Below, in pieces: positions 12,457 through 26,500 of a DNA stretch of 64,000 nt. The DNA is from Pachyseris speciosa. Taxonomy: Eukaryota; Cnidaria; Anthozoa; Scleractinia; Pachyseridae. The position numbers were made by a program, and so were the translations under genes. The notes below the pieces were generated by a model. It did no database searches, was not told the origin of the DNA, and was given only the letters and a program-made list of their open reading frames with translations. Within the stretch, counting starts at the first letter, position 1. Each line of letters begins with the position of its first letter. The stretch spans positions 1,012,501 to 1,076,500 of the forward strand of contig JAEMWC010000196.1 in NCBI GenBank assembly GCA_016490735.1. Direction: 5' to 3'.

Positions 12457-15400
12457 ATGGCGACCGAAGTGGAAGCGCTTTCTCTGCGGTTAATTCAAGC
12501 GATTGAAACCGCGTTAAACCCGTCAACGCTCCAGCAACAGCGAGGTAAAGCTTATGAGGTAAGGACAGCTCTTTTTGCAGGCACCTTTTTGAGTGCAAAA
12601 ACCCAGGCTACAAACGGCAAAAACAGTTTGTTAAAATTAGCTCTTCTCTCCTCCATTCATTTGAAATTATTCTTGCAACCAACTGACATCCTTTACGAAC
12701 TCGTGATTTCCCCTACCCCCTAATCTTTGATCGTAAAACAATTTCGTTTTTTCTCCTACGCTCAGGCAAAGAATCCTATCCATCTCTTTGTTTTCCCCCA
12801 CATATCTCCCCGGTTGACCTGGGGGTCGACCCCATGGGCAAGCCGATGACATGTGCATTTATATGAGTTGAGTTGAGTTCTGAGTTGATTTTTATTGATT
12901 TGCTATTAGTTGAATACAGAATTACCTGACCCTAAGGTAGCAAAGCTAATCTAGGCGGGCCAGGAGATTAAAGGAAAGATGAAAGACTGCTAAAAGGAAT
13001 ATGTTGATAAGAAAATAAAGTTGAAATTAAGACGAGAACAACGTTGAGAAAAGAAAAAAAAGAGAGAATGAAAAATCAGAATAAAGAACTGATTAAAGCA
13101 ACAAACCAAGACAAAGGGACGCGCTTAACCATCTTATACAAGTAGTAAGTGTGCAAGTGAACACACAAGTGAACAAGTATGTGATAACAAAGAAAGGAAG
13201 TAAAAGGTGATAATTTAGAACAGACACTAAATACTACATCAGATTTACATGTACATCCTTGGTTTTTTTAATTTTCTTTTAATGAACAGTTTATTGAGCA
13301 GTTCAAGGCCAACTCTCCATTGTGTGTCCCAGTGGCCGTTGCACTGTTTGACAGACAGAATGCTGCAGTAATCCGCCACACAGGACTGCAGCTTTTGGAA
13401 CATACTGTCAAGTAATGCATATTCAATTACTTTTGTTTGTATGCAAAAATTGATATTGCAATAATTATGGTGCATGTAATACACATAATCAATAGTCACT
13501 GAAAAAGAATATTATGTATTAAGAAGTAAAACTCCCAAACTACAACCTTATACGGTAATATTATTAGTGTCCATGGGAATCTTGAGATGACTTTTTAGAG
13601 TTGCAAAATTTAAAAAGTGTTGTCTTACAGTATGACCTTAATATCACAAACTATCTAAAACTACTTCATTGAATAAGAATAAACTTCGAATGGGTTACAG
13701 CAAAGAATAACTAAATTGCAATAAACTGACATAAAAACGAGAGTAGTCCCTACATTTTAGATGGAAGGACTGTATCATGGCATTGTCCATACTCGTTATT
13801 GCAAAGTCTCCAGTTAATGATGGTCTCCAGTTAATGACTTTGAGGTAAAAAGTTTCCTTTTTTATTGCAGATTCAACTGGAATACAATGAGTGCGAATGA
13901 ACAAGCGAAACTGAAGGGAATGTCTCTCCACCTTCTCGCTCAGGTCTGTTGAGAAGTCAAGGTTATGTCTGACATGTTGTTTAAGGGAATACCCATACCT
14001 CTCACAGGCTTGTTGGCTTTGGACCTCCACCCCTTTTAAAAGAAATCACCACCCCACCCTAATTCTGCTAGAATTTCCAATATCTTTCCCTGGTGGAAAA
14101 ATGGGTTCTGTGTAAGAACAACGAAATTTAACACAAGTCGTTAAACAACTCTTTCGTCAAGTAAGTAAAGGTGGCATGGCCTTGCAAACTCTATTGTTTT
14201 TGGCAGAGTGCTTAATGTAGTTTACTCAGGAAGTGGGTGAATGTGGCTCTATTTGTGCTTCCTTACCATCATTGAATAATCCTGGCATGAACCTTTGGAC
14301 CTAGCCTCCCACGCAGTCGTTTTTAGGGGAGTCGTATTTCACCTCCTCCCCACAAACGCCTGCTTCCCCGAAGCCAACATTCCTTTCCCGCCGCTTGGCC
14401 AATCACATTTTACCTACTAAATTCTGGAAAGTTGACCTTGGCCTCGCGGGAGTTTTAGTTCAACATTGCAGAGACAGAGCTTGAGCGAGCTCTGATTACC
14501 GTGTACTCTGCGTTCAGAATTCCTCTTTGAATGCCTATCAACTGACTTCAATTTAAGAATTTGTCAGAGGAAACAGCGGCATTTTCGTCAAGTTGCCCAC
14601 TAGTTACGATAGCCACTTATTTATCAAGCTTCGCCTTCAATCTTCGATATCCTCGCCGCTACTCCTGGTCCTGTTGTAGCTGTTGTGGTCACCTCTCGTG
14701 AATTTGATGAAGGGCCAAGTCAGTTATTTACGAAGTATTGGCGTATCGTCGGTTAGTCTGAGTAATTTGGAGGAACTGGAGATTTTGCCATCGGTAGACC
14801 ACAGCGCGCAATGGATCGAGCGAGCGGCGAGGCAGCAAGCGACATAATTTTACCGTCCGCTTCGCGTGAACTGAAGAAAAAAAGCAGACGAATTGGCACA
14901 GTCTATGTCACCGGTGTTTGATAACCTTTGACCGCTTCTCCAGGACTTTTTGGGGTCGTTGTGTGGGCGAATTTCATCTGATTTAATGCAGGACCGTGAG
15001 AGATTTCAGAGATCCAGCTTTGTTGTTGTGCCATGTGTGATAATTTCACGCCGGTTTACTCTACGTTTGATGGACTGATAAATGCTTTAGATCTGTAACT
15101 CGGTCGCGTCTAAATTCTTATTCGCGTTTACAAGTTTTAAAGGTCTCTCGTAACACATCGTATTACTCAAAAACAAATCGGCTCCAGCGCTTTAATACCT
15201 TTACAAATTCGCGAGAGAAAGAGACACGCATTAGGTTCAATAATTTTACTTGTCAGCGCTTGCAGTTGCTTGATCGTGATTGGCTAGGACGCCCACGAGC
15301 CAAACAATGGGAAAGGAATGTTGGCTTCGGGGAAGCAGGCGTTAGTGGGGAGGAGGTGAAATATGAGTCCCCTAAAAACGACTGCGTGGGAGGCTACTTT

Positions 15401-17158
15401 GGACCAGGACTGTTAATAATTTTGAGGAAGGAGGGGGTACATGCAAGCAATAGCCAGAGATTGCAGATATTGTGGTATAGTCAATATGCTGCTCTTCTGT
15501 CAATTAGCTGGGCATTTGGGTATCTGACTCAAAATATCCAGGAGAAAATCCTTGCTCTCCATTCCTTAAGTTTATGACAGCCCTGTTGGTACAAAATGCA
15601 CTATGATAGAGGGTAACTATTTTTTTTTTAGGGAAGTGGAAATTTACCGGATGAACCTACCCACATCAAGGAAGCTTTGTCACGGCTTATTGTGGAAATA
15701 ACAAAGAGAGAATGGCCACAGAACTGGGGCTCACTGCTGCCAGACCTGAACAGCATTTGTGCTTTGGGGGTATGATTCGCAACTTGCAAGCCAAATTAAT
15801 TTTATCTGTCATGCCATTAATCTATTAACTACCAAAAATTGTGTGGATATTATCACTGAAATTTGCTATGAGCTATATACATGTACTTTAGTTTTCTTCT
15901 TCAAAAATTGTTTTTAATACTAAACACTTACTCATAAGTAGGGTATGTTAATAAGAAGAGTGTGTTGTTATGGTTTGAGCTACAACTGTACCTGCAGTAC
16001 AGTAGCCTTTGCATGAATAACAAACTTGTCGCATAGCAACAGGGTGCCATTACAGTTATTCACCCTTGTCAGTTTTCAGAGGTTACAACCCTCAATGACA
16101 GCTCTGGTAAGTTTTCCCAGAAAATTAAACAAGCCTCTGTTACATCTGTAAGTATTTGAAATTGTAGACAAACATAATTTAGAGATCCATTGCTATGCTG
16201 ACGATAGCCAACTTTATTTATCCTTTTGTCCTAATGATATCGCAAATCAAGAGGCCGCCTTGGCTAGGGTTGAAAGGTGTATTGAGGACATTCGTAACTG
16301 GATGCTGAACGACAAATTGAAACTTAATGATGATAAAACTGAATTCATAATCATTGGCACAGCGCAACAACTTGCTAAGGTATCTATCAATACCCTTCGT
16401 GTTGGGGCTGCAACTATCACTCCTGTGTTGTCTGCAAGGAACTTGGGCTCGTGGTTTGATTCTAAGCTGACGATGGCAACCCATATTTCAAAAACATGCA
16501 ACTCTGCTTTTTATTATTTGTATAATCTGAGACGCATAAGAAAGTATCTATCTAAAGACAACACCAAGACTTTGGTTCATGCTTTTATTTCAAGTAGAAT
16601 CGATTATTGCAACAGTCTTTTATATGGTCTGCCAGAGTATCAACTTAACAAGCTACAACGTGTGCAGAACATGTGTGCTAGATTGATTTGTAATGAAACT
16701 AAATATTGTCACATTTCTCCTTTATTAATGGATTTACATTGGCTGCCTGTGAGGTTTAGAATTGAATTTAAAATTTTATTGATTGTTTTTAAGATTTTTA
16801 GGGGACTAGCACCTTCGTATTTAAGCTTTTTAATTATTTCTAAGCCTGTGTCTAAATACAACTTAAGAAGTTCGAGCGACAGTACCTTACTTAGTTATCC
16901 GAATGTTAAGCCCAAGGCTACTCTCGGTGAACGGGCCTTTGTGTTTGCCGCACCTAAGTTATGGAATGCTCTGCCGAGATATATCAGGGAATCCACTTCT
17001 ATTGACACTTTTAAAAAGGCATTTTATACCACTTAGATTATAAGATCATATCTTTTTTAGTTTAGACTACATGTATCTTTTTTTAATTTTAGCCATAAGA
17101 TTTTTACTCTATATATCAGTTATTTTATTATTATTATTATTATTTTTATTATTATTAC

Positions 17159-17190
<32 letters not shown>

Positions 17191-20100
17191 GTATGGCGCA
17201 TTTGAATATATTTATATAGATACTTGTGCCTTATAAGTTTTAAATTAAATTAAATTAACTAACTGTAGAGAAATTGAACTACCGGTAAGCATTTCTCAGT
17301 GTTCAAAGTATATACGAAAAGTCAATTTTTGGTTGTTAATTTGAGATCAAATTGTTTTGGCAGGATGTTCAGACTGAGATGGTCCTGATGATTCTACTTC
17401 GACTGGCTGAGGATGTGATCTCAATGGACAACAATCTACAGTCCAACAGAAAGAAAGAGATCACGCAGGAGTTGAACATACATGCTGAAGGATTGTTTAC
17501 CTTCTTCATTGAAACACTGAAGACCAATATGGCAAACTATAGAACTTTAAAGGTACATGGGTTGAACAGTATTGGTAGGTGTTGTTGTGTAGTGGTTAGC
17601 ATGTTTACATGTTGTTTGTAAAAGCAAAAAAGAACAGTCTAACTAAAGGTGTTTGGCAGAGTTTTTACAGGCCAGTATAACCTGCCACATCATTATCCAT
17701 TAGCCTAGAACATTCAAATGTTTAGAGTCCTGGGCTGAGCTGCTCGAAGCATGGTTAGCACTAACCATTGGTTAACTAAAGATGATTGTATAAAAACCTG
17801 TAGGTTGTCATGGTATTTAACCCGGGTTAGCGCTTACCATGCCTCAAGAAACTGGGCCCTGGTGTAACAGAGACTTAACAGTTCTTTAGCCATAATTAGT
17901 TGAGATCTAAATCAAAGTGGAATTTGTCAATATTTGGCTTAATTTTGTGTAGGGTCAAAGACAAGTGAAGAATATCAGAAGTCTAAAAGAAAATACTTTG
18001 GAGAAAAGAACTTATGTGCCAAATTTTGGTTACCATTATTTATTTCAACCAGTGTCAAAGAAAACTGGAGAAAAATGAAAAGCCTTTTTTAGCTGCAGTG
18101 TTGTACATGTAGTTCCTTGCAAAGAAGTGCTTGCCTCATTGTATGAGCACCCCATGTCACACAATCTAGTTATAATCTTGAAAGATGCAACATAAAAAAA
18201 AAAACAGGATTCCTTTGTACATGTAGTATTTAATTATTAATGGTCTTAGGAATTGTCATCTGCTGAACTGAACAGCACACTTTGCCCAGGTTTTACTTTT
18301 TACTTATTTCATTAATTAGTAGAAATAGCCTGTTTTATTTTCTTTCCACAGAGTCGTATGATAGGTGGAGATGTCAGTTGTAAAGCTCAGGTTTGTTTTG
18401 TTGTACACCATTAAGTAAAATATGAGTTACAATATGTGTTTATTTATTACACCTTTTGCTGGTCATTACGAGAAAATATACTTTCAATAACGCAGGTATC
18501 ACGTTCATTAACATCAAAATACATTCATCTTGACAATTAATTCATTAACCATTTTTGCATATTCATAAACATACATTAACACATATAAGCAACCATTACA
18601 CTAGTACTATGGAGCATTCTATAGTGCTAAATAAATATACAAAGTTAACATTATTAAAATGCTGTTTTTTTTCCAAGAAGCAGGGTATAAATGATTTTAA
18701 AAACAACTAAAATGAAGGACAATTCTTAAAAGTGAATGTATTTTGACATTAATGAATGTGCATTTTCTGGTGATGACCTGAGCAAAAGGTGTATTATTAT
18801 AATTATGGTTATGCAATGGTAGAAAACTAGAAGTTGTCCTTGCATTTCTTCACAACTTGTGTGTGAGCGATGCATGCCATTAATTCTTTCCTATTAATTA
18901 AATGACCAGAGCACAGTAATTTCATGAAACCAGAAAACCTGTTAAATTTTGTGACTTAATTCAGTTCATATACCAGCAACCCAATGTAATTTCTCTCATA
19001 TTTTCGTAACTGTCTTGTTGTGTGAATTTGTGGTTGCCAGTGATGTATAGTAATCAGAATAAACTACAGGTTGTAAGAAGCCAGTCCATGTATGTAGAGA
19101 AAGACACTTCCAAAACATCTACATGTAATTAAAGAAGAAATTTACTGACAGTAATAGCTTTTTTTCTGGAATTCAACTTGTGGGCTTGATGATTGACTTT
19201 GACATGGCAAATGAAATACATGTCTGACATTAATTGTGGGCTTCAAAACTTATGATAAACTATGCAACATTTGGTACATGACCGAGTCAGAAGGGGCATG
19301 GGTCTATTCCTGGTTTGACGTCACAAACTGCTTTGCATGCATTTTTACAAAGACCTGCTGCGATGCAAATCAGTTTGATGTCAAACCAGGAATAGACCCA
19401 TGCACACCCCTTACTAGCTCGGTCGTGTGACAGATGATGGCTAGATTTTGTAACTTTTACAGCCTATAAAAAGTCAAGATTGGGTTTAAAAAAGTGCTAA
19501 AAGGCGCAATGCTTTTCAAACAGGTGCAAAGATTTATTTTGGTGGAAAAAAAAAATATTTGGGGCTGTGGGCACTTTAAGGTAATTGACCCCACAGTAAA
19601 GACTACAATAATTATACATGTAGGATGCCTGGATTTCATTGATAAGACAGACAAGGCACACATGTCAAATGTTCAGGACATTAATGTTGTATTAGAAATT
19701 CATGTACCACTCTTCTGTCTTCTCTTCAGGCTGCTGTTCATTTGCGCCTTGCCCAACAGACTCTGAAGACTCTGACAGGATATCTGGACTGGGTGAAGTT
19801 CACAGTGCTGTATTCACAGAACTGCATTATTTTGCAAGTGCTTTGTTTGTTGTTAGAGGAAGACTTACTCAAGATACTTGCTGCTGAATGCCTGCTGATG
19901 ATTGTCAGTAGAAAGGTGACAATTGCCAGCTATTCAATAAATTTTATTTCTTGTTGTCTAGAAATTCTTCATTTGATTTGAGTTTTTTGTATCGTACTGG
20001 CCTCTGTAGAGGCCCTGCCAGGGGAGGGTCCCGTGTTGCTTGTCTGAATTTTAAAATCTCCCATGTCGATGTTTAAATCGCTTATTCTCGGCCTTGATGC

Positions 20101-20491
20101 CACTGTCGGAATTTTGCCGGGAATGTTGTCGCCTGTCGGGACTGCATTTTCTGTGCTGGCTTTTTGGGCCATGTTGCTTGTCAGAATTTACCCTGGCAGG
20201 GCCTCACTGTAAAGAGATTCAAGAACTCACATCTCAAGTGTTAGTTATCTCACCTGATAATACCAAAAATTTGTTTTCAATTCTCCACCAAAACAGCATT
20301 ATTGACAGTTTTGTGACCCTCTATTCCCCAGAGCCTCATGTCGGTGTCTGATTTTTTGTCACCAGTCTCTTATGATCAAATATATCGGAATTGGGCTATT
20401 TAGCCTGGCATAAAATTGATAGCACCACTGTGACATCGTGTCCAGTAGATTCAACTAAAATCATGCCACCATTCCAGTAAGGTCCATGTCT

Positions 20492-20529
<38 letters not shown>

Positions 20530-23500
20530 TAATAATAATAATAATTGAAACTTATATAGCGCATTTTTCATGCCAAACATGATCAAATGCGCTTTACAAT
20601 TTGATAAAATGATTAAAAATAAATGAAATTTACAAGCAGTTAAGATTGAAAATAAATTAATGTATAAATAATAATAATAATAATTACAAAGTAAACAATA
20701 AATATTTGACGAATTAAAATGTATAAGATTTACAAATTAAAAGCTTGTTTAAAAAGATATGTTTTGAGGTGGCACTTAAAACTTGAAAGAGAGTCAAGGC
20801 TAGATATTTTACAGGGCAGATTGTTCCAAAGCTTCGGGGCTGCATAACAAAAAGCTCTTCCTCCAAGTGTTGAGAGTATCTTGTCACTAGGGATCTCAAG
20901 CATAATTCTTTGGCTAGATCTGAGTAAATATGATTTTCGACTGATCAATTTACAGATGTAATCAGGTGCCATGCCGTGAATAGCTTTAAAAGTAAAGAGC
21001 AGAATTTTAAATTCAATGCGGTACTTAATTGCAAGCCAGTGAAACAGATATAAGACTGGTGTGATATGACTGACAGAACTTCGGTCGCTTGAAAATTAGT
21101 CTTGCAGCTGCATTCTGAATTCTTTGTATCTTATCAATTTGTACCTGTGGAAGTCCATAGAGTAAGCTGTTGCAGTAATCTAATCGGCTTGACTCAAATG
21201 CATGAATTAAGGTCTACGTGGATTTACGCGATAAATGTTTTCTTATTCGCATAATGTTATGAAGATAATAGAATGATGTATGACAAATTTTGTTTATGTG
21301 GAAGTTCATCAACAGCTTGTCATCAATAAAAACACAGATTTTTCACAACTGACGATCTCATTACATCAGAGTTGTCCACGGTAATCGAAGAAATATTAAC
21401 TTTAGTTAACTGTTGTCGGGTTCGTATGATAAGAAATTCCATTTTTTCATCATTGAGAAGGAGTTTGTCGTGTTCCATCCACAGGCGTATGTCCTTTATA
21501 CAATTTTGCATGGCAAATGTAGCGTCTTGTTGGCTAGACAACACGTCAGGCCTGAAGGAGAGATATAATTGTGAATCACCTGCATAGCAATGAGAGTCTG
21601 GAAGATGTTGTTCAATTATGTGGAATAGTTTTGAAGAGTAGATGATATATAATAGGGGACCTAGACAGGATCTTTGTGGAACACCCCAATCAACAGAGCA
21701 ACTGTCAGAGAGGGCACCAGAAATAGAAACACGTTGTCTTCTGGCCATCAAGTACGAGGTGAACCAATCTAATGGTGCTCCAGAAATTCCAAATGAAGTT
21801 TGAAGTCTACGCAGAAGTAAACCATGATCAGCTGTATCGAAGGCTGCGCTCAAGTCTAATAAGACAAGTAGAACAGCATGCTGAGAATTCATTTTCATCA
21901 GAATATCGTTAGTAACTTTCAACAGTGCCGTTTCTGTACTATGGTTCTTTCTGTACGCAGATTGTAGCGGCGGGTAAAGATCGTGTTTTTTCATGTGATT
22001 GTCAATTTGAATAAACACAGCTCTTTCAGTTACTTTTGAAATGAAGGAAAGATTACTTACAGGCCGGTAATTCTTGAAAACAGTGTCGAGACCAGCCTTC
22101 TTAAGAGTTGGCAAAACTAAGGCTTCTCTCCATGCTGAGGGAAAATAACCACTATCAAATGAAATCTTTATCATTCAATGAATAATTTCTTCTTCAGAGT
22201 CAAAAGTTATTATTAATATAAGAATGTACATACAAAAACAATGATGTACATACCTTCAGTCAACCCTCCCATAAGTAGACACCCTTGGGATGAGCATAGG
22301 TGTGGCTTGCTATAACAGTATCATCATGATACTGTATTTCCTCGAATAAACACCTGCCTTGTGGGTGCTTATTTAAAATTTGGGTCAAAATATGGGGCGC
22401 TCCTTTGGGCGCTTATTTGAGCATGGGCGCTTATTTGAGGAAATATGGTAATAATAAATTTATACATATAGTGCTTTAACCAAAGAAAAAATAATTATTA
22501 AATAAATGTTGTAATGTGCTTTATAATTTATGACACCTTATTAGAGTTGTCTGCGTACAGGAGATGTCTGGAAACAGAGGTTCAACTGTAAATAAGATAA
22601 ATTGATTTTGAAAGTTCTGGGCCTGCAGGGTGTGCATGATGCCTTGAGAAAATTGGACGTGCTTTGTAGGCTTGAGACGTTTTTGAGCATCTGATAATTT
22701 TTATTTGTTCCAATTTTTGGGAACGTGCACATCTTTGCTGTTTACATTGTAACAGTTATTGTTAGTATAATATATAGTCAATTTGTCTTCATCTACATGT
22801 AGTTGGTCTGCAGAACTAACATAAAGCTTCAAATAAGGGTAACATCTGGGGTTATTGTATGAATACACCTGGTAATTTTGTTACTGGCTTTAACCGCTGG
22901 CATGCAGCTTTCATTTGCATCATACTGTAACAGTAAGTAAAATAAAGTCCAATTTAAATACCTTCAGAGATAGGCATTCTTAAAACTGAAACAGTAACTC
23001 AAGTTTTGGTGTTTCAACTTCTTTGCCTAGGGAAAATATGATGACAGGACACCATTGTTAAAATTGTTTAGTGAGGATGCCATGAGTGTTATGCTGTCTG
23101 CTGCTCAGTAAGTCAATAATATTATTTAGTAGTCTGATCATTTCTTATATTGTATATGATAGAAATTTTTTATTTGCTTAATCCAAACTCAACAATGTTG
23201 CTGAATGGAAAATATCGAAAAAAAAAAACATTTTCCTCAAAAAATGTTTTTCTTCCCCGTTTGTTTGCCCAGCAAAACCATGAAATTTTACTTCCGGTGG
23301 AGTACAATATCACGCAAATGACTGGAGATGAGAATATGGAGCTGTGACTTCAAAACAAGAATAATGTTTCACAGTTTTAACCTGTGAACCTGTGGTTCAG
23401 TTTTGCCATTAATATTTTGGACAGTCTGTTTTCATGTTTCACCAAATCAATCAGGAAAACTGTCTTTTGTTATCGGTTTCTTAAATTTGAAATGCCCAAA

Positions 23501-26500
23501 GTTAGTTTAAGTTTCAGCTGTTTGTCTCAGGAGGCATCTAAGGGTCCAATTCACGGTTAGTGTGATGTTATTAAAAAGCATTGGATTAAATGTAAAACTG
23601 GATTGGAACATAGATTCACTTTACTGAAATTTAGCAAATTTGTAAAGTTTCATTAGGTTCTGATTTAAGATAATTCAAAAATTATAATTTAAATTACAAA
23701 GAAATACATTGTACATTCTATATAGAAAGCAGACTGGGTCGTGATACATTTCAGTCTGTACAAAAAATGTGAAATTCAAACTTCCAATAGTTCTGCAAAT
23801 TTGAATGAGATCTCGATGAAACTTCAAATTTTTGCTTAAATCAGTATGGAAAAACTATTTGTGTATCCATGCAGTTTTCCATTTAATCTGATATTTGAGA
23901 ATGTTACACCTGTATGCTTACTGTGAGTTCTGCTTAATATAATTATTTAAGGTTACTTGCAATTGCCTGGCAAAAAGAAAAAATTTTCTTGTCCTGGGTG
24001 ACTGAGTGCAAATTTGGGTGACTTGTGATTGTTTGAACTTGTGACATGACTTTGTTGTTTTATTACCAGGAAATCAGTCACTGCTGAATTTGATGAGAGA
24101 CAATATCTTTTTCTGAAAAGATTATGCCAGGTTCTGGTGACTCTAGGAGAAACACAGCTCTTCTTTTTGTGGGTAAGAGTACTGTATATCAAGTGTAACA
24201 TTTACCTCATCTGTGTTTGTAATGTAGTTAAGTTTAAATGACTTTATACAGTTGATTTTATTGTTGTGTAAAGTAATTGAAGATATGGAGCTTAGTTGGA
24301 AAACTGTCCTATAAAAGTGACTTTTGCATTGCTCTGCCCATGTTTTCTTGAAAACAAAGTGCAAAACAGTGGAAAAATACAGTGCAATGTTTACCACCCG
24401 AAAATAAGCCTGTATATGCCTGTTTTCCTTAGTGGAAAACCCTCCTAAGTAACTTTGCAGTTTTTGGCCCATGTTTTCTCGAAAACTAAGTGCAAAACAG
24501 CAAAAAAAATACAGGGCAATGTTTACCACATGGAAGCAAGCCTGTATGCCAAAAATCAGCAATTTTACCCAAATTACCCAATTTACCCAAAAAGTCACTT
24601 AGGAGGGTTTTCCACTACAGTTTGTGGTGTCTCTGTTGGTATTTTGTAGCCATAAATTTTTCTCTTTCTCAAATACCTAGAATTCAAGTTATCCCAAAGA
24701 AAAGCCACCAAACTTTAAGCAGTATTTAGAAGCAATGATCATATTTGCAAAGCATGGGAGCTTGGTAAGTAGTTAAGTGAATGAAGCAGTGCCATATATA
24801 CACAGCTGGCAAACAGCTTTTTCAAGTCACGAGGGACTTTTTTAAAGGGTGGTCACGTACTTAAATAATATTGTAGTACTGTCATTGCAATTGCCATTGC
24901 CATTACTGTCATTGCCAAATTGGCATCATTGTACAGACTTCTGTGAATGTGGAATAATAAGTTGCTTATTTGATTACCATTGTTCTCAGCTGTAGGGTAT
25001 TCCAAACAAATTAAAAGTAGATGAACAAAGTATTCCTATTTCCTACATGTATGGGAATGTGGGCTTTCCACTCAGATAAAGTGGCTGTATACATGGTATT
25101 AACTAAATCATGCAATTCGTCAATGAAAATACTGGTGGATTCTGAACATAATTATATACCGGTAAGCCTCTTTGTAGGAAAGCCCAGCCAAAACTAAGGC
25201 CACCCAAAATCTTATACAAACCTTCTGATGATGAGTTGTTCCAGAGAATTCTAATTATATATTCACCTCAAGGTTAAAGAATGGTCATTGAAAATGACTT
25301 GGTAGGGGATTTGTCTATTTTTTTAAATGAAAATATGCAGTTGAATTAGATTTTTCATTGGTACATACATAAATACCATACATACTATAGTTTTGCTCAA
25401 GAACCCTGAGCTTATTAGGCTCCTAGCTTAGTTTATAGCAAATGTGTTGAGTTTAAGCAAAATATTTGTCCATTAAAAAGATAAAAATAAAAATAAATGA
25501 TAATAGAAAACTTATTTACATCTGAATGAACAGATTATAACTAATATTGCTACAATTGTACTTAATGGTAAGGTCTTGATCTATACTATGAGCTACAACC
25601 AAATAACTGTTTTGTGGGAGGGGAATATATGAATATTTTCTGAACAATGAAACCCTCATGAGTACTTGTTACTAGCTATTAATTTTTTAGTCTTCTGTAG
25701 ACTGTTAGTTAACTACATACATGTACATGCTTCATTTGCAGATTTAGGCTGTTTTGGTCATCAAGCGCAGCACATTTTGCAACATAAAGTTCCCACAGCC
25801 CTATATTAATATTTTTACTTGTCTTTCTTCAGACCATCCCACACTTAACAAATGCACTCTGGCTTAGCTTCCTGCGCAACCCTGTCATTGCTCAGGATGA
25901 AACATTTCAGTCAATGTTTCCAGCCCTTTTGGAGGTAGCCAAGGCGAAACTCTTTAAGGTAGAAGTTGTCTTTTCCACTAAATTTCTGAAAGAAATAATT
26001 ACAGTCAAACCTTGATTAAATCAAGACTTGCTGGGACTGGAGTAAATAGTCTGGATAATCGAGAGTCCAGATAATCAAAAATAATTGTGAATTAATATTA
26101 ATGAGACAAAACACATTTAAACTGAATCAATATTTATTAGCAAATCAGAATTTAATGTGATAGTGTACTGTATCATACAAATGCACTCATGCAAAAACTT
26201 TGCTCTTAAACATTCACTCTTTGGAAGGAAAACAATCCTGTTTCAAGCTAAGTGCTCTTTTCAACACCTTAAAAAAATAAGTCGTAATGATAGTTTGTAG
26301 GGATCGATCTTCATGCTGATAGGTGGTCTTTTATGTCCAAAGCACAAATTGTATCAGTTTTTCTGTTTGGATCAAAGTTACTTTCTCCGAAGCAAAATAG
26401 TGATTTATTTTTTCATGTCCAGTCTTTTATATCTGATTCCAAGAGATTTTATAAATGTACTTAAGTGTGTATTTACCACCTGTTAGCATTGCTTAAATGT

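Noticed and set aside
15260..15577. 105-residue plus-strand frame
   Set aside because: It crosses the right terminal repeat of the Mutator-like element and its flank.
16260..17036. Possible host gene of 258 residues
   Set aside because: It is the C-terminal half of a non-LTR reverse transcriptase with a LINE 3' tail.
24143..24598. 151-residue minus-strand frame
   Set aside because: Overlaps XPO5 exon 9 and a MITE on the opposite strand; no domain features.
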